Shown here: one piece after another, positions 1 to 7,297 of the stretch
How positions within the stretch are numbered: position 1 is the stretch's first letter
How the letters are laid out: every line of letters begins with the position of its first letter
NCBI GenBank assembly: GCA_004211235.1
Contig: SEEY01000025.1
Location: 1 to 16,686, forward strand
DNA: 16,686 bases
Source of the DNA: Rubrivivax sp.
GTDB lineage: Bacteria > Pseudomonadota > Gammaproteobacteria > Burkholderiales > Burkholderiaceae
Reading direction: 5' to 3'
Translations under genes and position numbers: made by a program
The notes under the pieces: generated by a model
What the model saw: only the letters and a program-made list of their open reading frames with translations
Told to the model about the DNA's origin: nothing
Databases searched by the model: none

Positions 1-2417
1 CCCTTGGGTGAGCCCGTCGTGGCGGCGGCAGCCGTTGTGGGCGCTGCCCCGCCACCGCCGTCGTCCGCCGAGTCGTCGCTGCCATCGGCCTTCTTGCGCT
101 TGGCCGCCTGCGTGTCGAGGTAGCTCAGGAAGGCGCTGCGCTCATAGCGGTCCGGCTCACGCTTGTAGGCGGCCTTGTAGAAGCCGTCGATCTGCCGGGC
201 CAGCTTGGGGTCGACGCCCCAGCCTTCGGGCAGGTGGGCCTTCTTGACCTGGCCGGCCTGGGCCAGTTGCAGCGCCTCCTGGCCGTTCAGGAAGGCGACG
301 AGCTTGTCCTTCTCCTTGGCGGTGGGCTTGCGGGCGAACAGGATCTCGTAGACGCGGTCGATCTGCGCGCTCTCGCTGGCGGGTGCCTCCTGGATCACGC
401 GGCCGGCCAGCGCCTGGCTCCAGCCCAGCACCAGGTCGCTGTTGACCAGCGTCAGCGCCTGCGGTGCCGTCGTCGTCACTTCACGGCGGAAGTGCGGCGA
501 CTGCGGGTTGGCCCAGTCGAAGGTGTCCAGCAGCGGGTAGGGCGAGTTGCGCAGCACGAAGACGTAGAGGCTGCGGCGGTTGTGGTCGCGCGGGTCCTCG
601 GACGTCTGCCAGCGGTTGCGCTGGCCGCCGATGTCGAAGTTGGCCGGCAGCGGCGGGAACACCGACGGGCCGCCGCGCTTTTCCTCCAGCAGGCCGGAGG
701 CGGCCAGCAGCGAGTCGCGCAGCTGTTCGGCTTCCAGGCGCTGGCGCGGGAAGGCCCACAGCAGCTTGTTGTCCGGGTCCTGCTTCACCTCCCTGGCTTC
801 GCTCGCCTGGCGGTAGGTGCTGCTCAGCAGGATCTGCTTCTGCAGCGTCTTCACGCTCCAGCCCTGCTTGACGAAGTCCGCGGCCAGCTTGTCGAGCAGT
901 TCGGGATGCGTCGGCTTGGCGCCGGTCTTGCCGAAGTCGGCCGTCGTGTCGACGATGCCACGGCCGAAGAACTGCGCCCACTGGCGGTTGACGAACACGC
1001 GCGCCGTCAGGCCGTTCTCCGGGCTCACCAGCCAGTTGGCCAGCGCCGTGCGGCGGCCGGAGGAGTTGTCGGTGGGCTTGATGTCCAGCGTCGTCCTGTC
1101 GGTCAGCAGGGCCGGCAGGCCGGGTTGCACTTCCTGCAGCGGGCGGTCGTAGATGCCCTTGAACAGCACCTTGGTCGGCGGCGCGTCCGAGCCGAGTTCG
1201 GCCATCGTCGAGATCGCCCCCGGGTCCCTGGGCTTGAGGTGGTCGAACTTCTTCAGCTCGTCGCCCAGGGCCTGGTACTTGGCGTAGTTGTCCTTGTCCT
1301 GCGTGCGCATGCGGGTCTCGGCATTGCGCGTGCGGCCCTGCATCGTCCACAGGTTGCGGTGGTAGATCCAGCGGTCGTAGGCATTGCGCTCGGCGGCCGG
1401 CTTCTCGATGGACGCGCGCGTCTCGGGCACGAAGCCCGACAGGCGGTCCGTCTCCAGCTTGTCGATGGTCGGCTTGAGCAGGGCCTCGCGCTGTTCGCGC
1501 AGGTCCTTGGTGGCCGCTTCCCACTTCGCGAGCTGCGTGTCGTAGTCGGCCTTGGCCTTGCCGCTCAGCGGGGTGACGTCGTCCTTCCAGCTCGCATTGG
1601 AGAAGAAGGCCTGGAACTGGTAGTACTCCTGCTGCGTGATCTTCTCGGTCTTGTGGTCGTGGCACTGGGCGCAGCCCAGCGTCGTGCCGAGGAAGACGGC
1701 GGAGACGGTGTCGGTCAGGTCGTTGGCGACTTCCTGCTTCTTCAGGTTCAGGTCGCGGGCGTTGATCTCGTCCGGCAGGTTGCGCAGGAAGCCGGTGGCG
1801 ATCAGCGCCTCCTTGCGGTCGGGCCAGAGCTCGTCGCCGGCCAGTTGCTCCTTGACGAAACGGTCGAAGGGCTTGTCGGCGTTGAAGGCGTCGACGACAT
1901 AGTCGCGGTAGCGCCAGATGTTGGGCCGCGTGCCGTCGGTGTTGTAGCCGTCGCTGTCGGCATAACGGCTCAAGTCCAGCCACCGGCGCGCCTGGCGCTC
2001 GCCGTAGCGCGGCGAGGCCAGCAGCCGCTCGACGAGCTTCTCGTGCGCCTTGGGCGACTTGTCGTTGACGAAGGCGTTCACCTCCTCGGGCGTGGGCAGC
2101 AGGCCCCAGGTGTCGAGCGTGGCGCGGCGGATGTAGGCGCGGCGGTCGGCCTCGGCCGACGGCGTGATGCCCTGAGCTTCCAGCTTGGCCAGCACGAAGG
2201 CGTCCAGCGGCTCACGCACCCAGGCCCTGGCCTTGACGGCCGGCGTGGCGACCTTGGTGTTGAGCGGCGTGTACGACCAGGGGCGCTCGCTGCCCTTGAC
2301 GAAGCCGCCGGGGGGCGCGTAGTCCTCCGCGGGGCTGAGGGTGGTGACGCTGGCCAGCGCGGCCGCGAGGGCCGCCTGGGCGAGCAGGGCGATCCTGAAA
2401 TTGGAACGTTGGGGCAC
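1..2417 (-). CDS. Secreted DUF1549/DUF1553 domain protein (Planctomycete-type PSD family), C-terminus cut by window edge
   Basis: At least 805 codons are present and the frame runs off the left edge. The start is GTG at 2417, chosen because GGGAG lies about 9 bases upstream and a hydrophobic signal-like segment follows (residues 8-27, ending near LASVTTLSPA). DUF1549 spans roughly residues 65-270. It opens with PLDAFVLAKLEAQGI, continues through LLASPRYGER and RRWLDLSRYADSDGY, and ends with GCAQCHDHK; the CxxCH at 249-253 is a c-type heme attachment motif. DUF1553 spans roughly 450-720 (TALANWLVSPENGLTARV, NRQWAQFFGRGIV, HPELLDKLA, STYRQAS, NRRSLYVFVLRNSPYP). The visible tail (about 770-805) is lysine- and then Ala/Thr/Gly-rich. 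The biochemical role of this family is not known to me; an envelope redox function is inferred from CxxCH and the predicted export. It follows the TonB receptor gene on the same strand after 161 bp, so an operon is likely. Family identity is confident, function is not. Confidence 0.9.
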   Translation of the reverse strand, partial: MPQRSNFRIALLAQAALAAALASVTTLSPAEDYAPPGGFVKGSERPWSYTPLNTKVATPAVKARAWVREPLDAFVLAKLEAQGITPSAEADRRAYIRRATLDTWGLLPTPEEVNAFVNDKSPKAHEKLVERLLASPRYGERQARRWLDLSRYADSDGYNTDGTRPNIWRYRDYVVDAFNADKPFDRFVKEQLAGDELWPDRKEALIATGFLRNLPDEINARDLNLKKQEVANDLTDTVSAVFLGTTLGCAQCHDHKTEKITQQEYYQFQAFFSNASWKDDVTPLSGKAKADYDTQLAKWEAATKDLREQREALLKPTIDKLETDRLSGFVPETRASIEKPAAERNAYDRWIYHRNLWTMQGRTRNAETRMRTQDKDNYAKYQALGDELKKFDHLKPRDPGAISTMAELGSDAPPTKVLFKGIYDRPLQEVQPGLPALLTDRTTLDIKPTDNSSGRRTALANWLVSPENGLTARVFVNRQWAQFFGRGIVDTTADFGKTGAKPTHPELLDKLAADFVKQGWSVKTLQKQILLSSTYRQASEAREVKQDPDNKLLWAFPRQRLEAEQLRDSLLAASGLLEEKRGGPSVFPPLPANFDIGGQRNRWQTSEDPRDHNRRSLYVFVLRNSPYPLLDTFDWANPQSPHFRREVTTTAPQALTLVNSDLVLGWSQALAGRVIQEAPASESAQIDRVYEILFARKPTAKEKDKLVAFLNGQEALQLAQAGQVKKAHLPEGWGVDPKLARQIDGFYKAAYKREPDRYERSAFLSYLDTQAAKRKKADGSDDSADDGGGGAAPTTAAAATTGSPK

Positions 2418-2438
2418 GGAGGTCTCCCGGGGGGAATT

Positions 2439-2462
2439 GACTGATGGACTGACGGACTGATG
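2439..2462 (-). repeat. Three tandem 8-bp repeats upstream of the DUF1549/DUF1553 gene
   Basis: On the + strand the units are GACTGATG, GACTGACG and GACTGATG, head to tail with one C/T difference. They lie 22-45 bases upstream of the GTG start at 2417, just before the ribosome binding site. They could be a regulator site or a slippage-prone leader element. No function can be read from the sequence alone. Confidence 0.7.
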
Positions 2463-2478
2463 GGGTCAGCGCAATTAG

Positions 2479-2507
2479 CGCGCCAGCAAAAGCGCCGGTC
2501 TGGCGCG
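2479..2507. other. Inverted repeat, 8-bp stem, in the receptor-DUF1549 intergenic gap
   Basis: CGCGCCAG (2479-2486) and CTGGCGCG (2500-2507) are perfect reverse complements around a 13-base loop. No T-run follows on either strand, so this is not a standard intrinsic terminator. It may be an operator or a leader structure; its functional meaning is uncertain. Confidence 0.4.
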
Positions 2508-2531
2508 GTTGCGAGGGTGTGTTTTGCGGCG

Positions 2532-2564
2532 GCATCAACAGCGCTGTTGGCGCGCTGTTGATGC
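2532..2564 (-). other. Perfect 13-bp intercistronic hairpin after the TonB receptor gene
   Basis: GCATCAACAGCGC (2532-2544) and GCGCTGTTGATGC (2552-2564) are perfect reverse complements with a 7-base loop. The hairpin starts 14 bases after the receptor stop codon. Within it, CAACAGCGCTGTTG (2536-2549) is itself a perfect 14-bp palindrome, so the left arm has two possible partners. Downstream on the minus strand is A-rich rather than T-rich, so a canonical rho-independent terminator is not supported. An mRNA-stabilising or processing stem, or an operator, fits better. Confidence 0.75.
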
Positions 2565-2578
2565 ACGAACAGTTGGGC

Positions 2579-5215
2579 TCACAACTTGCCGGTGAGCTGG
2601 ATGCCGACGGTGCGCGGCACGGCGGGCGAGCGGCTCGTCCACGTCAGCGACTGCGGCGTGTCGTCGTTGAAGAGGTTCTTGGCCAGCAGGCTGACGTCGA
2701 AGGTCTTGTTGATCTTCCCTAGGCCCAGGGCCAGGTCGACGCGGTAGCTGGCGGGGATGCGCGAGTAGATCGAGCCCGCGTTGTCTGACAGGAAGGCGCC
2801 GGTGTAGGCCAGGTTGCCGGTGACGTGGAACAGCTTGTCGCCCCAGACCGGCAGGCGGTAGTCGGCGCCGACGTTCCAGCTGAACCTGGGCGCGCCGGCG
2901 AGCGACTGGCCGGAGTAGTCCTTGTACGGGTTGGTGGCGCTGACGACATTGCCTTCCTCGACGGGATAGGCGCCGTTCTTGAAGTCCTTGTAGACGGCCT
3001 TGTTGTAGGCGCCCGAGAAGCGCAGGGAGACGTCGCGGATGCCGTTGTAGACGCCGTCGAACTCCAGGCCCGACACCTGCACCTTGGGCACGTTGCCGGT
3101 GATCGAGGCATAGACGCCCGGCGGCGTGACGCCATTGGCGATGTTCAGGTTGGTGTTGTAGACATCGAAGACGCGCACGGCCTGCTGGTAGTCCTTGATG
3201 CGGGTCAGGAAGACATCGGCGTTCAGGATCAGCGTCCTGTTCAGCAGCAGCGACTTGAAGCCCAGCTCGATGTTGTCGGTCTTCTCGGCTTTCACCGGAT
3301 AGGACTCGCCGTTGTAGGCCTGGGCGATGCCGGCCTTCTCGCCATGCTGGTAGGCGGCGTAGCCGGTGACGTCCTTCGTGAACTTGTAGCTCGGGCTGAG
3401 CGTGTACGACGGCTGCGTGGCTTTGTAGGGCTCGGCCCAGCGGGGTTCGTAGAGCACGCCGAGCTGGCCCAGGCGAACGGCCTTGGCGGCGGCGACCTGC
3501 TTCTTCTGGTTGGTCGTCAGCGCGCCATACGTCGGCACGTTGAAGTACTTGAGGGCGGTGGCGTCGGCCAGCGCGAGCTGCGTCGCCGAGTTGTCGCCGG
3601 TCAGGTTGCCCGAGGCGTCGTTGGCGAAGCCGCCGAGCGCGGTATTGGTGATGCTGACCGGGTTCAGCTCGGGCGCGCTGCCCGGGTCCAGCAGCTCCGA
3701 CGAGGTCAGGTTCCTGCGGTCCTCGCGGGTGATGCGCAGGCCGGTCGTCAGCGTCAGCGCCGGCGAGAAGTGCCAGTTGGCCTGGCCGAAGACGGCGGCG
3801 CTGCGGTTGTCGATGAACTGCACGCCGGGCGTGGAGTTCACGGCGGCCTTCACATTGGCCAGCGAGTTGGCCAGCAGGTAGCGGCCGGCGCCGTCGGCGT
3901 CCAGCGTCGTGTACTGCGAGGCGCTGGCATACCAGGCGCCGGCATCGTTGCCCCAGATGCGGTCGTACTCGGCCGAGTTCTTCACGCGCAGCAGGTAGAC
4001 GCCGCCCTGGTAGTCGACGAAGCCGCCGGCCGCGGAGCTGATGCGCAGCTCCTGGCTCACCTGCTTGTAGTCGTTCCAGTAGCCGCCGGAGTTGCGGGCG
4101 ATGTCGAAGGGCGTGCCCTCGTCGTTGACGGCATTGAAGTGGTAGTTCTTGAAGGCGGTGATGGAGGTCAGCGTGTGCTCGCCGGCCACCTTCCAGTTGG
4201 CCTCCAGCGAAGCGCCGCTGCTGCCGGTGACGACGCCGCGCGCCGCGTCGTTGTTGAGCGTGTTGTAGTAGTCGTCGACCGTGTAGCTCTTGACCTGGCT
4301 GAACCAGCGCCGCGCCAGGCGGTTCTCGGTCGACGTGGCGGACGCGGGAATGGCGCTGCCGTCGAGATAGGTGTGCGTGTTGGCGAAGTTGAAGGTGCGG
4401 CCGTTGGTCGTCTCGGCCGCGCGCGGCTGCAGTTCGAAGCGTGCGATGGCGTTGAAGTCCTCGCTCGGGCGGTAGAGGAACTGCACCCGGCCCGACACGC
4501 GGTCCTTGTTCGTGTAGGTGACGTTGCGGTTGTACTGGTTCTGGATGTCGCCCTCCGCGCGCTGCACGGAGAAGGTGCCGCGCCAGGCCAGCACGTTGTC
4601 GGCGATGGGGCCACCCACGGCCGCCCAGGCCTGCAGGCCGCGGCTCTCGGGGTAGAACGTCAGCCCATAGTCGGCCGTCGGCGTGAACGACGGCTTCTTC
4701 GTGTTGAAGATGACGTTGCCGACGCTGGTGTTCTTGCCCAGCAGCGTGCCCTGCGGGCCGCGCGAGACCTCGATGGTGTCGATGTCGATGAAGTCGAAGC
4801 TGGACGTCAGCGCGTTGTAGGCGAAGGACACGCCGTCGACGATGACGCCGACGCTCGGGTCCTGCGCCTCGGTCTGGCCGACCTTGCCGATGCCGCGGAT
4901 GGACAGCGAGCTGGTGCGCTGGTTGCCGAGGTTCCACGACACGTTGCCGGCGCGCTTGGTGATCTCCTCGATGCCGGTGGCGCTCAGGCGCGAGAGCTCA
5001 TCGCCCTGGATGACCGAGATGGACAGCGGCACGTCCTGCAGCTTCTCGATGCGGTTGCGGCTGCGCACGGTGACGGCACCGAGCTCCTGGGTCTGTGCGG
5101 CCGGCTCTGGTGGCGCGGCCGGCGGCGTGGCGTCCTGGGCGATGGCGCTGCCGGCGGCGAGCGTGGCGATGAGGGCAGTCAGCGGGTGGCGTCGGAAGCG
5201 GTGTTTCGTGGTCAT
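2579..5215 (-). CDS. TonB-dependent outer-membrane receptor
   Basis: This 878-residue protein should form a 22-strand outer-membrane barrel with a plug, importing an unidentified ligand with energy from TonB/ExbBD. The start at 5215 (MTTKHRFRRH) is chosen because it gives a clean signal peptide (hydrophobic 11-25, cleavage after AIA at 26). A TTG 19 codons upstream would put polar sequence before it. A TonB-box-like stretch lies near ELGAVTVRSR (44-53). The plug (about 55-175) shows DVPLSISVIQGDEL, SLSIRGIG, VGVIVDGV and the hallmark IEVSRGPQGTLLGKNTSVG. The remainder is aromatic-rich barrel, ending in RTVGIQLTGKL; a final Leu rather than the usual Phe is mildly unusual. There is no N-terminal signalling domain and no FecI/FecR pair nearby. 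The substrate is unknown; no siderophore synthesis or glycoside hydrolase gene lies in the window. It probably heads the operon containing the DUF1549/DUF1553 gene. Confidence 0.93.
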   Translation of the reverse strand: MTTKHRFRRHPLTALIATLAAGSAIAQDATPPAAPPEPAAQTQELGAVTVRSRNRIEKLQDVPLSISVIQGDELSRLSATGIEEITKRAGNVSWNLGNQRTSSLSIRGIGKVGQTEAQDPSVGVIVDGVSFAYNALTSSFDFIDIDTIEVSRGPQGTLLGKNTSVGNVIFNTKKPSFTPTADYGLTFYPESRGLQAWAAVGGPIADNVLAWRGTFSVQRAEGDIQNQYNRNVTYTNKDRVSGRVQFLYRPSEDFNAIARFELQPRAAETTNGRTFNFANTHTYLDGSAIPASATSTENRLARRWFSQVKSYTVDDYYNTLNNDAARGVVTGSSGASLEANWKVAGEHTLTSITAFKNYHFNAVNDEGTPFDIARNSGGYWNDYKQVSQELRISSAAGGFVDYQGGVYLLRVKNSAEYDRIWGNDAGAWYASASQYTTLDADGAGRYLLANSLANVKAAVNSTPGVQFIDNRSAAVFGQANWHFSPALTLTTGLRITREDRRNLTSSELLDPGSAPELNPVSITNTALGGFANDASGNLTGDNSATQLALADATALKYFNVPTYGALTTNQKKQVAAAKAVRLGQLGVLYEPRWAEPYKATQPSYTLSPSYKFTKDVTGYAAYQHGEKAGIAQAYNGESYPVKAEKTDNIELGFKSLLLNRTLILNADVFLTRIKDYQQAVRVFDVYNTNLNIANGVTPPGVYASITGNVPKVQVSGLEFDGVYNGIRDVSLRFSGAYNKAVYKDFKNGAYPVEEGNVVSATNPYKDYSGQSLAGAPRFSWNVGADYRLPVWGDKLFHVTGNLAYTGAFLSDNAGSIYSRIPASYRVDLALGLGKINKTFDVSLLAKNLFNDDTPQSLTWTSRSPAVPRTVGIQLTGKL

Positions 5216-5524
5216 GGATGGCAGTGAAGGGAGAGGGTTCGTCTGCCAGGTCTTTGCAGCAAGCGTGCCCAATACGCTGGGCGTCTAAGCTGATGCGCTC
5301 CGCGTTGGCGAGGCGGTTTTCGGTCGGTTTGCAGCCCGCTTTTCGACCCCGGTGCCAGGTCTTGTGACGGCGCCACGCGCGGCGCTGTTGCGAGGGCAAC
5401 AGCCCGCCAGCAGAAGCTGGTGAAGCGGGCGCAGTTCAGCGGTCCGCAGGCCGGCTTTCGGGGCGCCGGGGCTGGCATGGAAGCTGCGCAGTGAGCGGCT
5501 CTGCCCACTCACTCCCAAGCGCTC
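5216..5524. promoter_or_regulatory. 309-bp divergent intergenic region between the TonB receptor and rhodanese genes
   Basis: No credible gene is seen here. It should carry both divergent promoters, but no clear -35/-10 pair stands out. It holds a hairpin GCTGTTG-CGAGGG-CAACAGC (5384-5403) and an exact 11-base direct repeat TGCCAGGTCTT (5244-5254 and 5353-5363, 109 bp apart). AGTGAG/CTCACT arms (5490-5495, 5508-5513) lie just before the rhodanese start. The words GTTGCGAGGG and CGCCAGCArAAGC, found at 5387-5396 and 5405-5417, also occur in the gap before the DUF1549 gene (2508-2517 and 2481-2493), in the opposite order. Confidence 0.55.
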
Positions 5525-6046
5525 ATGAAGACACTCAGCACCCTCGTTCTCGCCACGCTGCTCGGCGCCACGTCATTCGTTCACGCGCAGACCGCGGCCT
5601 CCGCGCCCGCCGCGCCCGCCGTGTGGAAATACAAGACCCAGCGCCTGAAGGCCGCCGAGGTCGACGCGCTGCTGGCCCAGCCCGACAAGCTGCTGGTGCT
5701 GGACCTGCGCCGCCCCGACGAGCTGATCAGGTACGGCAGCTTCCCGGTCTTCCTCAACATCCAGAACCGCGACCTCGAAAAGCACCTGGCCTACCTGCCG
5801 AAGGACCGCGCCATCCTGACCGTGTCCAACCACGCGCAACGCGCCGGCAGCGCTGGTGACATCCTGACGGCCAAGGGTTTCACGGTCGTCGGCGCGACGG
5901 GCAGCGAGGACTACGAACAGGAAGGCGGCAAGGCCGTCGCCCACATCCAGGCGCCGGCGCCACGCGCGCAAGGGCAGGGTCAGGGCCAGCAGCAGGCGCA
6001 GGCCGCGCAAGGGGATGGAAATGCCGCCGCCGTCCGCCAGCCTTGA
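5525..6046 (+). CDS. Secreted rhodanese-like domain protein lacking the catalytic cysteine
   Basis: This 173-residue protein has a clear signal peptide (MKTLSTLVLATLLGATSFVHA, cleavage after residue 21) and is predicted periplasmic. A single rhodanese fold spans about 38-135: LKAAEVDALL, then LLVLDLRRPDEL (the conserved strand and Asp-x-Arg region), FPVFLNIQNRDL, and the active-site loop region AILTVSNHAQRAG followed by a helix and KGFTVVGATG. Rhodaneses normally carry Cys as the first loop residue (C-x-S-G-x-R-S); here Ser101 sits there and the protein has no cysteine at all. Sulfurtransferase chemistry is therefore unlikely, and a binding or scaffold role is inferred. The tail (142-173) is Ala/Gln/Gly-rich. 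No strong ribosome binding site precedes ATG 5525. The 3' end overlaps the cytochrome b gene by 26 bases, implying co-translation. Confidence 0.85.
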   Translation: MKTLSTLVLATLLGATSFVHAQTAASAPAAPAVWKYKTQRLKAAEVDALLAQPDKLLVLDLRRPDELIRYGSFPVFLNIQNRDLEKHLAYLPKDRAILTVSNHAQRAGSAGDILTAKGFTVVGATGSEDYEQEGGKAVAHIQAPAPRAQGQGQGQQQAQAAQGDGNAAAVRQP

Positions 6047-6797
6047 TCTGCGCGAGGAGGCGGTCGCTGACAGGCGCGCGGCCGATGCAGCCGCTGCCCC
6101 TGCTAGCCCTTCTACCCCTGCAACCGCTGCAACCGCTGCAACCGCTGCCATTGCCGACGTCCTCGTCTGGGACCTGCCGCTGCGTGTCTTCCACTGGGCA
6201 TTGGTGGCACTCGTGAGCGCTGCTGTCGCGACCGGCCTGCTCGGCGGTGCCTGGATGGCCTGGCATGCGCTCGCCGGCCAGGCCATCGCCGCGTTGCTGG
6301 TGTTCCGCCTCGCCTGGGGCCTGTGGGGCTCGCGCTATGCGCGCTTCAGGCAGTTCTGGCCGACGCCCGCGCGCGTTCGGGCCTATCTGCAGGGCCGCTG
6401 GCAGCAGCTCGGCCACAACCCGCTGGGCGCGCTGTCCGTGCTGGCCATCCTGGCGCTGCTGATCGCCCAGGTGCTGACTGGCCTGCTCGGCAACGACGAG
6501 ATCGGGTTTGCCGGCCCTTGGTCTGGCTGGGTCGACGAGGACACCAGCCTCAAGCTCACCGGCTGGCACCGGCTGGCGTCCAAGCTGCTGTACGGCTGGT
6601 TCGCGCTGCACCTGCTGGCCGTGGGCGTGCATGTGCTGTGGCGCCGCCGGCCGCTGCTGCGGGCGATGTGGACGGGCCGCCACCCCGGCGACGCCACGGC
6701 CGCCGCAGGCCGCACGCGCTGGCCGCTGGCGGCACTGTCCGTGTCGCTGGCCGTGGCGGCCTGGGGCGGGCTGTGGTGGACGGGCGCGTGGGGTTGA
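6021..6797 (+). CDS. Cytochrome b561-family (b/b6-type) membrane protein
   Basis: A 258-residue integral membrane di-heme cytochrome b candidate, likely moving electrons between quinone and a periplasmic partner. The family entry motif VWDLPLRVFHW (49-59) carries His58 in the first membrane helix. AWHALAG with His82, then RLAWGLWGSRYARF, marks the second. GALSVLAILALLIAQVLTGLL is the third. HRLASKLLYGWFALHLLAVGVHV, with His183, His197 and His204, covers the fourth. A last hydrophobic segment sits near the C-terminus. The start ATG 6021 is preferred over ATG 6015 because AAGGGG ends 6 bases before it. The first ~43 residues are Ala/Thr/Pro-rich, not part of the family, and include a DNA repeat. 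The start lies inside the rhodanese gene (26-base overlap). The closest textbook relatives are the hydrogenase and b561 cytochrome subunits; the specific partner is unknown. Confidence 0.88.
   Translation: MPPPSASLDLREEAVADRRAADAAAAPASPSTPATAATAATAAIADVLVWDLPLRVFHWALVALVSAAVATGLLGGAWMAWHALAGQAIAALLVFRLAWGLWGSRYARFRQFWPTPARVRAYLQGRWQQLGHNPLGALSVLAILALLIAQVLTGLLGNDEIGFAGPWSGWVDEDTSLKLTGWHRLASKLLYGWFALHLLAVGVHVLWRRRPLLRAMWTGRHPGDATAAAGRTRWPLAALSVSLAVAAWGGLWWTGAWG
6121..6147 (+). repeat. Triplicated 9-bp repeat within the cytochrome b gene
   Basis: CAACCGCTG occurs three times head to tail, in frame, encoding an Ala-Thr-rich run just before the conserved VWDLP motif. Because the unit is a multiple of three, copy-number change would alter only the length of the cytoplasmic N-terminal tail. 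Confidence 0.8.
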
Positions 6798-6801
6798 GCG
6801 C

Positions 6802-7272
6802 TCAGCGCTGCTTCAGCGCCGCCAGGCCCGCCAGTGCCAGGCCGGCGGCGAACGCGCCGTAAACCATGACCAGGCTGCGCGGGCGGACGCAGTGCTCGAA
6901 GCCGGGCGTCAGCCGGTCCGGCACGCAAGCCAGGTCCACGACGGCCGCCACCGTGCTCACGGCGATGGCGTCGGTCACGGCATGACGCGGCGTCGCGGCG
7001 CCGCGGCGGGCGCGCAGGCGCTCATAGAGCGCGCACCACAGCATGGCCGCGCCGAAGTGCACGCCCAGGCCGGTGGCCGTGAAGCGGGCCGAGACGCCGT
7101 CCTGCCGCAGCGCCGCATGCGGCCACAGCCAGTGGCTGACGGCATTGATGGGTGCAGCAGCGCTGCCGGCCTCGCGGCGGCCGCGCCAGGCGAGCACCGC
7201 GGCGGACAGGCCGCTGGACAGCAGGTCGGACGCAAGCAGGCGGCCGGCGAGATGGGACATCAGGGGTTTCAT
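6802..7272 (-). CDS. Conserved-looking small integral membrane protein (4 predicted helices)
   Basis: This 156-residue protein starts at ATG 7272 (MKPLMSHLAGRLLASDLLSSG), preceded by GGAGA with 8 bases of spacing. Hydrophobic segments lie at about 8-28, 63-83, 98-115 and 133-152. Recognisable blocks include APINAVSHWLWP, FTATGLGVHFGAAMLW, DLACVPDRLTPGFEH and RSLVMVYGAFAAGLALAG. I do not recognise a named family with certainty. The gene is divergent from the SDR-DoxX operon (81-bp gap) and its stop lies 4 bp from the cytochrome b gene stop on the other strand. The frame continues open upstream of 7272 for over a kilobase, but that part is the antisense of the SDR gene and is not included. A membrane location is the only function-related statement supported. 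Confidence 0.75.
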   Translation of the reverse strand: MKPLMSHLAGRLLASDLLSSGLSAAVLAWRGRREAGSAAAPINAVSHWLWPHAALRQDGVSARFTATGLGVHFGAAMLWCALYERLRARRGAATPRHAVTDAIAVSTVAAVVDLACVPDRLTPGFEHCVRPRSLVMVYGAFAAGLALAGLAALKQR

Positions 7273-7297
7273 CTGGGCAATCTCCAGGCGTGAGGGG

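Noticed and set aside
234..2444. 736-codon open frame on the + strand opposite the DUF1549/DUF1553 gene
   Set aside because: It is antisense to a gene with clear family motifs, and its product is Val/Leu/Arg/Gly-rich without a recognisable domain. This is a typical GC3 shadow.
2520..2564. Rho-independent terminator after the TonB receptor gene
   Set aside because: The stem is strong, but the minus strand continues with an A-rich, not T-rich, stretch.
2532..2564. FNR box in the hairpin (contains ATCAA and TTGAT)
   Set aside because: The half-sites are in the wrong order (ATCAA first) and 18 bases apart, so they do not fit TTGAT-N4-ATCAA.
2825..5227. 800-codon + strand frame and an 800-codon minus frame (2535-4937) over the TonB receptor
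   Set aside because: Both are alternative frames of the receptor gene, with compositionally skewed products and no motifs. The receptor frame has plug and barrel motifs and a signal peptide.
5216..5272. TTG start 19 codons upstream for the TonB receptor
   Set aside because: It would add polar residues in front of a perfect signal peptide; ATG 5215 is preferred.
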